Made by a program: the position numbers and the translations under genes
The notes under the pieces: model-generated
Told to the model about the DNA's origin: nothing
Databases searched by the model: none
The model's input: only the letters and a program-made list of their open reading frames with translations
Shown: piece by piece, positions 11,426 through 25,000 of the stretch
Numbering within the stretch: the stretch's first letter is position 1
Layout of the letters: every line of letters starts with the position of its first letter
Source: Archilochus colubris
Taxonomy: Eukaryota > Chordata > Aves > Apodiformes > Trochilidae
NCBI GenBank assembly: GCA_023079485.1
Contig: CM041092.1
Coordinates: forward strand, 10,677,127 to 10,741,126
Reading direction: 5' to 3'
DNA length: 64,000 nt

Positions 11426-12729
11426 TTTCACTACACCTGCCCTTTTTTGTTTTGATAATAACAAATTAATTTAAAGAATCAGCAAAAACTTTTTTTTCAA
11501 GGATGGTAACAGTAATAAGAGATTTTTAGAACACTTCAATTAATGTAAATATGGCTCTAAAGAGGATCTTTATTTATTTTGTGTAGCATCTACCCACATC
11601 ACCATTTTTTTAGCTGAAGCCAGGTTGTGCATTTGTACTGCTCTTTTTTCCCTATTTTTTCATTAATATGCTTCTAATAATTATTGTTTTGAGGTGGAAG
11701 CAATAAAAATCAGATGAGGAACCTGACAATGAAATTCTGTGTGATTGAATTGCATATACTTGCATCAAGTTCAAGTTAGGAGAACGAACTAACTGTTGTC
11801 CCTGAAAAGTTTATTGTAGATCAACTACTTTGTGATCAGTCACTAATGTGATGCATTATCAAAAAGCGTGGCTTTGTGTCAGCTGAAGAAGATAAGTGTG
11901 TTTGTTTAAGGATTTATCCATAGGGATGGGTTAATTTATGCTAGGGTTGATTTTAAAGAAAATTTTCTTCATTAGAGGGATTTTCAGATTTACTGTTTTT
12001 TCTATAGTCCTTTCATAGAAGTCAGACAAAAACTTCCTTGACAAATTTGCAGAGGAAAAGGAGATAAAAAATAGTCATATTTTGGTGGAAAGGAGTTTCA
12101 GACTTTCACAAAAATAATGATGGAATAAATACCATGAATAATAATAAAGTCCATTATTTAGGGATAAGATAAAAATAACTGAAAAAGCAGCAGAGGAAAA
12201 ATCTAGCAGTTTCCCAAGGGAAACATCTGAAATAGCTGAAGAGATATTTTCTGAGATTAAATCTGTGTAAGTCAGGATAGAAGCACTCAGTATAATTCTT
12301 ATTTTTCTTCTCCCATGATGGTTAATCATGAATCTCCCACATTTCAACAGATCTTATTATAATCTTGAATTCTGCTTTTAATTTGAAATATACCATAATT
12401 TTTTCCAGGCTAGACTCCATTACTCCTCTGAGCCAGGGTCTAAGTCTTTGTTGTGGTCAATTCCACTAGCAATAAAACTCATCATGTAGCATTATGATTT
12501 CTTACTTAAATAAATGTTCTTAGTAGTATGTGAAACATGAGTGCAACTTATTGTTATGGTGTTTTAAATTTGGTTTTTGGGGAGAATTTTTCATTTGAGT
12601 TCTTTCATAGTCATAACAGGCTTAAAGGGTAAGAAGACCTAGTAACAGGGAACAATGTGAGCAGTTGTTCTTCTTTTCCTGGTGTTGCAGTAGCCTACAG
12701 TGTTGTGAGAACTATGAAATGGGGAAAAG

Positions 12730-12860
12730 TTTTTATTTGGTTTGGGGTTTTTTGGGTTTTGTTTGTTTGTTTTATGTTTTTATTTGTTTGGGATTTTGTT
12801 TGTTTTCTTTGTTGGTGATGGTATTGTTTGGTTTTGGTTTTTTGTCTGTTTTTGTTTTCC
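12730..12860 (+). repeat. G/T-rich low-complexity tract
   Basis: About 130 bases of T runs interspersed with GG or G, such as TTTGGTTTGGGG and TTTGTTTGTTTG. This is a simple-sequence type found again and again in this gene on the transcribed-sense strand. It is not coding, although it gives a hydrophobic open frame (F/L/V-rich). Confidence 0.75.
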
Positions 12861-13479
12861 TGCCTTTCAGAAGTATGCCTCTAGCTGAAAAAACTTGAAA
12901 TTTCCTTGTATTAGTTCACCTGAGAGGTAGGCTGGCATACTTCTCATCAGACATGCATTTGGCTAACTGGTAATGTGTTTGCCTTCTCCCATACATAAGC
13001 AAGCCTGAAACTTCTCTCCAGCACCTTGTCTTTGTCTGGCTGATGGAACCACAAAGGTCAGGGAGGGCTTCAGTCCCATATGTAACTATGAGAGCATGTG
13101 AAATAGCAGAGTATGCAGTGGACTGTCTAGAAATGCATCCCTGAGAGTTTGACTTAAATTACACCAAAGGACACCAAATCTCACTTTTTGGTATAATTCT
13201 GCTTTTATCCTGGTGAAAAAGAAAGAAGTTGTTAATCAACAGCAAGCCTGGTGCATTTAAAATCTTTACAGAAGGCCACATGTGGAGAAGGTTTCTAATC
13301 AAAACACATCATTACTCATTGAGGTTTTGCTCAGTCTACACTCACTGTAGCACCTAGACTCCAAAGCTAAAAATTTCTGCATTTGACATGTTATTTGGCT
13401 CTGTTCACTCCTGGATGCAGTATGATGTTTGGAGACCTACTGGGCAAAACCAGAAAACATACTTTTTTTACGTGTAACA

Positions 13480-13840
13480 TCTGGACCTCCTAGCATCTAA
13501 GTGCATGCTGAACAGAAAATAACATTGCTGTGAATCTTGTACAATTCAACCCACTCATGAAGGAAAAAAAAACCCAACAATACTCTGTCTGACAGGGAGC
13601 AGCAAGGGCTGGCTGCTTCCCAAAGGAAAACAAGCCAGAAACCAAGGGTGATCCATGCCTGGGCTGTGCCATCACCAGTGGGCCACAGTCCCACAGGCTC
13701 CTAACACAGCAGGCAGCCCGTGTGCTCTGACAGAACCTCTTGTTGGGCCCAGACATGGCAAGCAATGAAGCAGGCTCAGGATCCAGCCACAGGGTACAGT
13801 CAGCAGGAAAAGTAGGCAAGGCCAGATTGTCCTTCTGTAG
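13480..13840. other. GC-richer intronic patch, identity unknown
   Basis: This stretch is visibly richer in G+C than its surroundings and contains a 109-codon minus-strand frame (13490-13819) with no recognised protein similarity. It could be an old, eroded repeat or a conserved non-coding block. Nothing in it supports a gene. Confidence 0.3.
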
Positions 13841-16020
13841 CTGACCAGTTCAGTTTACAGTGTTCAGACTATAAGACTTTATCACTGAGTTACTGAATCT
13901 CAAGCAGGTGCCTGCAAAAGGACTTAATTCTGTGTCTAAGCTGCCAGAGTCCATGGTTTAATGTCTGGGGACAAAACTGCCTTCCTCATGATCTTTAAGC
14001 CAAAAGCCATCTGAGTTCATAGTTCAGCATAACACGTGAGTACACATCTCTGTTCTTCTCTTATGGTGAGGAAATAATCTTTGGAAAAGGAGAGATGTTG
14101 AAATGTATGTGGAGGGCTTGACAAGGCAGACACTGCCATTCCTGCTGCTGGCAGAGGTTTTGTGTCAATGCTCTGCACAAGGAGGAGCCAGAAAACCATG
14201 GCATTCCAGTGACTGATCATCTCTGAAATGACTGGTCCAGTATAAGGGCCTTGAATTACCTTCCTGAATAGGCTGAATTTATTCTTCTGGGAAATTTGAC
14301 AGTCAGGTTATTCTTTGGGAGTTAAATCGTGTTTATTAACTCTCACATTAGTAACTTTTACTTCTGGTTTAGACTTCTCACATTAAGGATATGCTGTAGT
14401 GAGACTCTAGAGATGGTCTAAGCTCTTATACCTTGTTTCTTCAGAGGAGATGTAGGAACATACAGCACTCTGCATGTCAGAGTGAAAACCTGGAAATGTT
14501 CCATTTAAAAAAAAATCTTTTTTTAGGCTTTCTGGTGTTGAAGATGGCTTTATTCTCTCTAAAACACTGCATTGCTGTAAACTTCCAGTCAGACAGAACA
14601 AAGCAATCCTTGTCTTCTGAAAATGCTGTGGCTACAACTGGTAGAAATTCCAAGTCAGCTTTGCATATTTTTATTGCTTATCTAGAGACCTTTGTAGAAG
14701 GTCATTCACATTCGCAGAATGAGGTGACATGGAAAAAATAGTTTTGTCTTTCTTTCTGAAATTTTCTTTGAAAATTTTCCTTGCTTTTCTGAACCTTTTC
14801 AAAATACAATTGTAAATGGTACACTATGGAATATGCTTTTTATTATTAAAGCAACAGTTGAGCTTACTAAAAAACTAATTAAAAGTCACACTGTATGTCA
14901 ATGTGTGATATATAAAAGAACCTTTCATTTAAAGATTACAACAATCTGTACATGTATTTCAAACCAAAGACTGTTACGTTAAAATCCAGGGCACTTAAGG
15001 AAGAACTAAGATAACATATTAGAAGTATATTTTAAGAAATGGTAAATGGTATTGATTTTTGTTGATTTCATGGTACTACTTAAACCACCTGATTTAACTG
15101 GAGTCCTACTGTTCTGTTTGCTGGTAGCATTTAACACATACACAGCCCAGACTAAGAGTTGAACCCTTCTCTGGTGACCTTCCTAGCTACAACAACAGAG
15201 GAAATTGTTACCCCCCTTGACATCCATGTGCAGTACTGAGTCACAATGTGATTTATTGGTTTTGTGCAAGATCCCACGGAAATACATCCCTGGATTCAGA
15301 ACTGAACTGCTGTCTTACTGAAGTTTAATTCCCATTCAGTACCTTAGGAATGAACCTGTCCTTATTGGAGGGAAGCAGCTTCTGATTTTGGAAGAACAAA
15401 TTAAGATTTGCTCTAGGTGCAAACATCACCAATGTCTAGGTGACTGCTATTAGGTTACAAGCATCAGTTCATGAAAACACAATGGCAGAGTTAGATCCTC
15501 TGAGCCTTGACAAAAAAAATTTGTTTAGCTCTTGGGATATGCTAATGGACAGAAGTGTAGACAATGATTTATCTGCTCGGGAGACTACTACACACTCAGA
15601 GGTTCAATGGAAAATTTTGGATTTGCTCAGACCTCTCAACGAGAATGCCAGCAACTGCAGTTAAGTGGAGCTCTATTGAAAGCATATGCATAGTAAGCAC
15701 TTTTTCCACAAGCTAAACAAATGTACCTATTTTTGACTGTGTGTGTGCATTGCTCTTATCAAGATCACAGGAATATTAGTTTTGAGAGAAAGCACTAGAA
15801 AGAAGAGGTGAGCCCACAAAATTTCTCTTGAACTCGGTGTGTGTATAAATATTTATTCTGATCTGTTGGACTAGAAATTTATAGCCTGGTCAATTTATAC
15901 CTAGTATTTCACTTAGTGCTTTGAGGGTTTTTTCTTTTAAACTGTTGCTGCTCAACCCTTTATTATTATTTTTATTTTAAACACAGCAATTTTTATATGC
16001 TACTCTGAATTCTCTCAGAA

Positions 16021-16074
16021 CAGCTTAGCCCAGCTAAACTAAGCTAAGCTAAACTAAGATAACTAAGCTAAACT
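16021..16074. repeat. Short AGCTAA/ACTAAG minisatellite
   Basis: Imperfect tandem units of about five bases (CTAAA, CTAAG, GCTAAG) run for about 54 bp. It is intronic with no further significance seen. Confidence 0.7.
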
Positions 16075-19000
16075 GTTATAAATAGTATATGTTTGAAGCC
16101 TGAAAACCTTATAGATTTTGCAGATTAAACCTATAGATTATAGGATAAAAACAACAGTAACTGTCATTAGTGAGGAGATGATGTTTTGCAATAGTCTTAT
16201 CTATGGAGAATTTAATTACTTAGTGCATAGCAGTAAGGTGCACATAAGAGAATAAACAAAGCTGTAAGAAATACTAGATGTTCAGGCTGTCTAATATAGC
16301 CATAGCTTCACACTCCTAACATGGCATTTTTTAAACCTATTTATAATCACATCCGTTCTCCTTTTTATTAAAATTTGGAACACGTGGCATTTCATGCCCA
16401 GTGTGCTTGGCTGCCCTTCCAAGTAGCACATATAACGAAGCACTGCACAGGACTGAGGGTTTTTAGAGTCTACCCAGAGCACTGCCTGTGCCAGCAGCAT
16501 TTGTCACTACCAGCAAACAGACTTTAGATGCACACACAACTATGCACTCACATCAATAAAGTGTGGACATGTACAGTCAAAGAACTTTTGTTACCACCTT
16601 ACATTCCAGATGTGGATTGTTGTCCTTACTTATGAATGTTGTCTCTCCAAACCTTTTTTCCAGTATCTGTGTATTTTGAGCACAAAAAGCAAGCACGTGT
16701 TGTCTTTTTTCATTAATAATTTCCAGAGTAGATCATGTGAAAAACGTGATCATGTAAATTTATAGAGACTTCTTGCCTGTTGATCATGTGTACTGACACT
16801 GAATTCCTAGGAACAGTATCCCTGACCTATGAAAGTAGGGAGCTCTTTTGGTCAGCAGCGTAGCTCCTACAAGAAGATAGGGCCACTGGTATCCTGTGAT
16901 GTATAAATAAATTTGCATCCTAGTAAGTAAAAAATTTTGCATTGGTAAATAATAATAAAAAAAATCTTCTAGAAATAATATGGAACTGAAAAATTATTTT
17001 TTGCAAGTGTAAGTAGTTATTTATGATCATATTTACAGTGAAACAGTGCATTGTAAACTTTAAGAAGTGACTGACAGTTCAAACACCAAATGCTTTTGTT
17101 CTGAAGGGATCCTCTCTCTGAAAATTATTGATGCTATTTAGTTTTGGTTATTTTGTGTGTGTGCTATCAACAGAAATTTTTATCCTGATGATGTCCCAGT
17201 CTCAAGCTGGGGTTAAGAGTGTCTGGAACCTATGATCAAGTCTGTGAGATAAAACAGTGAAGGATTTACAGATTTCCTTCTAAGTGGAGACATATGCACA
17301 TTTTGTTAATGACTGGGTGAAACACAGTGAATTTCACCCTGTACTTGTCAGCAGGCTTCCTAGTTTTTGTGCTTGCTCTGAACAATCTTTATCTACCTTT
17401 CTCAATTTTTAATGCATGAAAGAATAACAACTGAGTAAAAATCTTTGTCAGGCATTAAAAGCTAAGCTTTTTGTGGTGGGAAGAGGGAAGACATTGCTCA
17501 ACAATTTATTTTTATTATGTTAAACTTTTTTTTGAACACATTTACATTCTTACTGAATCATCGTACATGACCCATAGCCACACGCCCAGATCAGCTATGT
17601 TTTTGCATTTTTTTGCATTTCAGACTTTTGAAACTACCCAGCTACTCATAAAATGTAGCACTTTTAAAGGCCTTAACACCAGTTAAGTCAAGAGTTTCAG
17701 CCAAAAGAGGGATGTGAAGTTTATCTTCCTTGTTTTGTTGAGAGCTCCTGTGCCTTGCCCTTGCCTTTGAACTCTTTGGCCCATTCTATGGACCCTTCCA
17801 TTCTGCAGAACTGTATGATGACATTGAAGTTACTGAGAGTTAGCAGAGTTGTATCTTAATAAATATCTCACATCTCTTATGGTGGGGAGTCAACAGTCTC
17901 TCATCTGTAAAACTGTTTTGCATGCTTCTCATTTTGCTGCCAAGACTCTGGACCTGTTCTGTCTGGACTGATTTTCCTGTTACTCAATACTGCTCATGTT
18001 GATACCTGCCCAAAGGCCAATGTGATGTTAATGGCTTCAGGGATTATTCAGGGTGAGAAGAGCAGCTGCCCCTCTGTCTGGCAACTTCAGTCTTCAAATT
18101 GATTGATGCAATAGCAAATTTCTTGGCAAGGAGAAAATACAGTCAGACTATTTGTTCTAACAGTAAATATGGAAGGCTGTGAGTTTTTCAGGTCTCTAAG
18201 TGTCTCCATGTCTCAGATCCTCAGCTCTGAAGACGATGATGCTTTCCTACAAGACACCTATTTTGGAACTGAAACTGTCTTCAGTTCATAAATAACTCAT
18301 TAGCTTGCACAAAATAACTCATTATTCTGCACACTTGTCCTTTGACAGAGTGTGAGAATTTCACCACTTTGCCCAGTCCTCTTTGTGTGCCAGGTTAACA
18401 CTTAAAATGTGTAACTACAAGGAAGTAGAAGGAAGCCATGACAGCATCTGAGTAGCAATGGGGTAAAAGCTCCCTTCTGGACTTTATCCAGGGCTTATGG
18501 CATCTGACTGCTTTTGAATTGACTACCTTGAGAAACTTTTTGCAAAAAAGAGAATAAATCGACAGTGATTAAATATAAACCTAATACTAAAGGTGGATAG
18601 AGGTCCTTTCTACTTATAATCCCGTCTTAAGTTTGGACAACTTGCATTTACAGGAAAATAAGGTCCAGGTGAGCTACATGGGTGGTTTGCATAAAACTCT
18701 TCTTATGCACTTCATGGCTACAGGTCAGCTGGCTACAGTTTGGAGAAAGTAAAAAGGCAGATGTTGCTGTTGCTAGAGTGATTTATTAAAGCTCCATCAA
18801 AAAAACACTGCAACACCTGTGTGGAAATGCCCCCATTAGTGTAACAGAGATTTACAAGCTCTGATTCACTTGTTGATTGACATTGCAGCTGCACTGAAAT
18901 GTTCCTCTGTACAGCATGTTCCCTCCAGGTCCGCTATACTGGGAGGTGTGGAACTCACCTTAAATTTTCTGTGTTTCTCCTGGTTATTCTGGGTTTCTCT

Positions 19001-20075
19001 GATAAAAATGTGTTTCTTTTTAAATGCAATAAATTTGAACTTAATCCTTAAATGAAATAAAATCTAATTCAGGAAAAGCATCTATGCATGTGAATAATTC
19101 CAAAACATGTAAATAGGGCTTAAGCATTTTCTTAAGAGCTGAATTAATTGGAGCTGGTGAAAGTAGTCATTAAATAAACTCAAAGGAGCGTGACACTCAG
19201 TACTATTCTTAAATGCTACTTGAGACCTTAGAAACAATTTTGGGCAAATGGAATTACAGATGTTATGGTACCTGAGAAAGCAATGCTTAAGTCGAACAGC
19301 TATATTCTGGTTACTGAGCATGAAGCCAGTACTCCATACACATCTAGGAACTCTCCACATTGAATTTCAGAAAGAAATGTGATTAAAGGCAGCAGATTGA
19401 TCTGCAGCTGTTGTCTGCCTTTCAGGTAGTAGACCATGTCTTCCATGGATAGGTCATAAATTCCTCCCTGCTGGGAGCACCATAAATGCCAATCCCCCTA
19501 AACAAGTGTGGTAGTATGTGTAGTGTTCAGTGTCTTTGCAATCTGCAAACAGGGGTAAAATAGTGGGATAACAATATTTGCAGATACTGCAGAAATACTT
19601 TAAACAGTCAAAAATAGAATTGTTGGGGTGTTGTCTATAAAAGGATTTCATTCTTTCCAGTACCTGGACTATAAAACCTCAAATGACATTTGATAAGTAT
19701 AAAGTAAAAAATAAAATATACCCATTTCAGTTTTTATTATCTATTAGTATTCTAAAGAGATCTGGGCCTGAACAACTCTGACTCATGGTAGAAAAAATAG
19801 CAAATAATATTAAAAAAATCTGAGAAGGAAAAACCCTCCAACAGTCTGCTGCATCAATCTAGAAATCTGTGTGTTCCCACATTTTGAATGGTACATGCTG
19901 CTCTGATCTGTCCTTATCTCAGACTGAAAAAGTCAGAAAATTTGACAAGGATTACTGTAGGTATTTTATGGCTTCTAGTACAAGCACAGATTGAAAACCA
20001 AGTGTTCTTCAGTTTGAACAATACAGAAGACAAGTTTTTAAACAAGTTTATAGAATTATCATTGATGTAGAAGTG

Positions 20076-20149
20076 AATAAAGAATGTTTATTTGCTATTC
20101 TGCGAAAAAAAAAAAAAAAGAAAAAAAAAAAAAAAGAAAAGAAAGCCAT
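20076..20149 (+). repeat. AATAAA followed by interrupted poly(A) tract
   Basis: AATAAA occurs at 20076-20081. About 22 nt later an A-rich tract begins at 20105: two runs of about 15 A and shorter runs, separated by single G. The arrangement looks like the 3' end of a polyadenylated transcript inserted in sense orientation, or an intronic poly(A) site beside a simple repeat. No parent coding sequence was recognised upstream, and no target duplication was found. Confidence 0.5.
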
Positions 20150-22013
20150 AGTAAAATGTAAAATGTCAAAAAACAAGGTTAAAACACAGTGCCTTGCATG
20201 TAGTCTGGGAGGCCTCCTAAGCCTACCCTACCTAAAGTACTAAGGTACTGTAGGTACTGTACTTGTTTGGGCTCTTTAGTGTTACTTCTGGATGTTCTCT
20301 AAATCCCCACCATATGCACGAAGTACATCTGGTTTCATGACCATCTTCTAACTTGATATTTTCAGATGAAAAATCCAAACCAGATTTATTTGTATCATTT
20401 CTGTAATACTTCATGGAAATGTATGGTCCATAGTGTTACCCTTACAAAGCAGCTTGCTGCTTTTCATTAATTCTCCAGTGCATAACTACCTTTGGGCACC
20501 TTTACTTTCTTGAAACATCTTTTGCCCATGACTGCCATAATGGCTGTGTTTGCACATTTTCTGTGTGCATGTTGCTTTATGGTTTTCAGGTGGATGATTT
20601 CTTCTTAGGTACCTGAATTCCTACTTGGGTAATTAGGAATTGGGAAGTGTGCTAGTAGTTCACTAGACCTAGTTATGTATATTTCTTCTAGAAAGAGCTA
20701 CACTACACACTACACTAAGCAGTGTGCAGGTAATGCCAGCACTGGTTCATGATCTGAGTGGAAAGCAAGCTTCCAGTCAAATGGAGCATTGAGAGCTAAT
20801 GAAGCAAAATCTAATTGAGTTTTCATCAGAGCTAAAGAATTTTTTGTAAGGTAAACTTGGACTTTTTGCTACAAAATTCTGGAGTATTGATACTGGTGAA
20901 AGGGGGGGAAACATGCACAGAAGCATGGCAGAAAGTTCTTCCACATGATTAGATCATTACAGACCTTCTAGGATGAATGGACTTTTTGACAGGCTCCTGC
21001 AGAAACCTTTGTACATTGCCAGACAGCAAACTGAAACTGGATGTGAAATGGTCTCTTATGTGAAAATTGAGAGAATCCTTTCACTCTTTATTTATTCCCT
21101 AGCTTTTGTCACACCTGAGTTCTGCAATTTGATCCAGAATCTATAATCTGAACTTGGTCCATGCAAGTTTATGGTATTGGGGGGTTTTAGTCGCCTATGA
21201 AAAATGAACTAAATAACTGGCTTTCATTCATATCCACATAGCTGGATTCAGCAGTCAAAATGAGTTGGATGTTTTGTTTTACAAGTCAGCAGTCTGATTG
21301 AAGGTCTGTGTTGTCATTTTTCTCTTTCCGCTCCACATCATTTGAGAGAAAAAACAGGTAATGGCACACACCAGTTGTGAAGACTTAGGTCTTCAGGTTG
21401 TGTTCCAGTTAAGGTTACAGCCAGATAACTAATGTATAAGGGTATGTGCATGTGGAACAAGAAGCCTAAATACCAGATGTAGTGTACCAGAGTCCAGCAC
21501 TTAAATAAAAACATACCCAAGGTTTACAGAAATACCATTATTGTTTCTTGTATGTGCAACAGGTAATGCTTTGAAGTGAGCTCTGTTTAGTACTAGTCTG
21601 TTTTTTGGTTTTGCTTTAAATGAGGCAATTTTAGACTCTAGACTGCTCTATAGAAGGAGTAGGTTATTTGCTTTGTTTGCAAGGTCATAGCTAAGTCTCC
21701 AAAATATTTAATATTTTCTTGCTTAACCTTTCCAGGCAAGTTCTCTGTTTTAGAAGCAAGCTTTTAAAATGGATAAACTGTTCTTGAAATATGGTTTGTG
21801 TGTGTTTAAAGCCTCAGAAGGAGCTTAGCAATGTATCATGTCCGCTTTTCTTTATCAAGAACATCTGCTGTTCTCTCCTTAAAGCAAATGGCAGCTTGAG
21901 CCTGGCAGAAGCTTTGTTACAAGGCTTACAGAAGAGCTGCTCTGTTCAGAACCATGTTTCTCACCTGCAATTACAAAAAACCCCAAAAATAAATATAAAA
22001 TTATACCACCGAC

Positions 22014-22036
22014 TGGGGGTGGTGGTGGCGGTGGTT
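22014..22036 (+). repeat. Short GGT/GGC triplet repeat
   Basis: GGGGGTGGTGGTGGCGGTGG, a short simple repeat in intronic sequence. Confidence 0.6.
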
Positions 22037-25000
22037 ATATTGGTGATGTTCATGTTGTAGTCTCCACAGTTTTGTAGTACTTTTTGCCCAAGGCTGACAT
22101 TAAGAGTTCACATCAGCATGAACTCTTACAAGAAGTGACATTTTTCTTGTTAGAGAACACAGCTCTGTCCACATGGACAGAACATATGTTAGCAGTGAAC
22201 CCAATTCTTAGCTTCCTCTGCTAAGTTTCCACCCAAGTACTTCATTCCTCTCACAAGTCTTTTGTTGAAGGTCAAGATCTCTTGTCTCTTCATTCAAGGA
22301 AAATACTAGGACACTGGCTAGAGTCTGATGACTATGCAAAACACCTCTTTTTTTGTAGGACCTAGGATGAGCCACATCCTCAAATCAGCTGTCACTCTCT
22401 GGACTGAATCTCTTGGGGCTGCATGAGAGCTTTCAACCGTATGACCTTCAGATGAGCCCATCTAATAGATAACTTGCAATAAAGTGAATAGTATTCCATT
22501 TTTGCTGATACATAGACATTGGAAGAAGAGGTACACTGTTTCTACCAGATTTCAAGTGTAAGTGCTATATGTTGTTTTTTCCTATATCTTCACGTCTTAG
22601 AGTATAATTACACTTACAAATTTCTTGTGCTACTTAATAGCATTTCTTCTGCTGCTTTCTTGATACAATCTGATGGATCAATACTCTAAGTTTTGCAAAA
22701 GGTGCAAGCAGTTTGTGCCCTGCTAGTAGTGAGTATTTGCTAAGACAAGTCCCTACATATTTTTTGTGTTGGACTTCTGTTTACAGGCAGCAGAACAAAG
22801 ATCAAAGTTTGTCAGATATTCTGAATGCTTTTCCATATCTCCCTTGATGTCTACTCCTGGTGTGACTTCTAATGATCCACCCAAAGTGCACACTTTGGAC
22901 TTCAGTGAAAACATCTGGGAAATATAATTGAGACTGTCTTCTTTTTATCTTTTTGTAACTTCTGATCTCTGTGGCCTTTTCTGTGATGTAAGTTCCAGAA
23001 CTGACATGTTTCTGGCTGAAGGTGGGCAGGCATGGAAATGAAGATAGGCTACAAACCCTTCTCAAAAACTTACTGTACTCTCTGGTATCCTTATGTTAAG
23101 ATAGGCAGGCAAATAATCAAAACACCTGCTGGTCTTCTAAAGGAGGCCACTGCTGTCAGACATCACCTGCCAACCCACTGGCTCACTTATCTCAAAAGAC
23201 TATTGCTTGTGGGAAGCAGTTTATTCTCTTCTACTTTGCAGGTATCTTTATGCATTAGAAATAATTTTTCATTACTGCCATTCTTCTTGTAAGACTTGTT
23301 ACCCAGGTCACACAAACCTCATTAAAATGTTCTTGGTTTTTTATATTTTCAGACTCTATAATGGAACTGTAAACGTTCTAGCTACACTAGTAACCCTCAG
23401 CAGTTTTAATAAGTCATGTTTCTTTGTTGCATGGAATGACATGCAGACTAAGAACATCACTTTTAGTAGCTTCAAGGGCTGGATATCCCTGAAAGTCTCA
23501 AGACAAGTGGAAAAGTCTGTTTTTGCATAATGCTTTATCAGTGCATGTGTTAGTTAAAACAACAAATATTTCCATACATTTTCTCTAAGTACTATATTCT
23601 GTATTTTTTCTGTCTTAAATATAAACAGGCAGTTATGATACTAATTTCTTCTCACTGAAAACAAGGTATCAAAAAGCAATGTCGCATGCAGGAGCAGCAA
23701 AACCTGCTTATTTTAAGGTGTTAAATGGTACCCACCATGTTCTGCTATTTTTAATAGTCTACAAAGGGGATAAACTTCCTCAAAAAGCAGCAAGGTGTGC
23801 AAACTTGGCTGAAGGATGCATTTTAAATTGCATGTGAATTATAAATAAGTTGAATAGAGAATTTTTATGTCTATAAAATGTAAATTCAATGTCAATTTCC
23901 CTTAAATAGATTAACAACCCAAATGCAACTGATTCTTTTATTCAGTGATTGAATACTTAACATACATGGGTCTTAATTCTGGATTTTGTGGAATATAGGC
24001 AAAGGTAGTCTGCAGAAATAGCAGCACAACTGAATGTCATGTGCCAACAGAATCTGGATGTTTTAAATATCTGACTTCATGGGGGAAGGACTGTCTCGAG
24101 TTGAGTTTCAGTCAATGGAATATGTATAGCAGAACACAAAATCATCTCTATAAGGGGAGCTATTTTGAATAGTGACTTCTTAACAGTTGTGTTATTGCCA
24201 GTCTTAGTGCAACTTTCGGTGTGTCTGTCTATGTATGATTCAGTCTGGGGAGATTTTGCAAACCAAAACATCCTTTTGATAGCTGTTTTTCTCCTAATCT
24301 CATTGCTTCTGTGTTAATGTGACACTGAGCAGCAATAGGGGACGTTTATCTAGTCCTTAACATCCAGCATTGAATTTCTCAGCCAGTGCAGTGAACATAA
24401 TACTAGAATATCTCATAATATTTGCCATCATTTCCAATAGTCTTAATGTGTTTTTGTCCAAATGAGCAAGACTCACACAGTACACACCCCATCAGTGTTT
24501 CAAAACTACTTAAATCCTGGTTTATTTTCACTTCTGGGTGACTCTTCGGGTGCTGTGTGTTTGTGTTCATGGATCACCCCACTGGAGCCAGGTGATTACA
24601 AAGCAGGGTACGACTTGGAAGTTAAAAACATGAGCTAAAAGAATGTATCTCCTTGCACTAAACCATTATGACAACTGTGACACACTTAAGTAGGCAAACC
24701 TGTAGTTTTTTTAAATTGGCATAGTTATAGATCAAGTCTTAGTGAAATTTTGATGCACTTTTGAGCAAGAAAAAGGGTCACTGAATATATTTGGCATGGG
24801 TTGTCACTGAGTATCTTCAGGTTTGTGACACTTGGGACTGGTTTGCACATTTTTTAATAGCACTATTCTTTAGTTTACAGCTTCATTAGATTTGTTTTAT
24901 TTTCTTATCCTTATTTCTCTTATTTGTTAATCTAATACCATGCTTTTTCAAAAGCCTTCCCCCAGACCTAGATGCAGAACTGAATCTTACCTCTGGAAAT

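Noticed and set aside
12665..12898. Hydrophobic open frame resembling a membrane protein
   Set aside because: The frame is produced by the G/T-rich low-complexity tract (Phe, Leu, Val, Gly codons).
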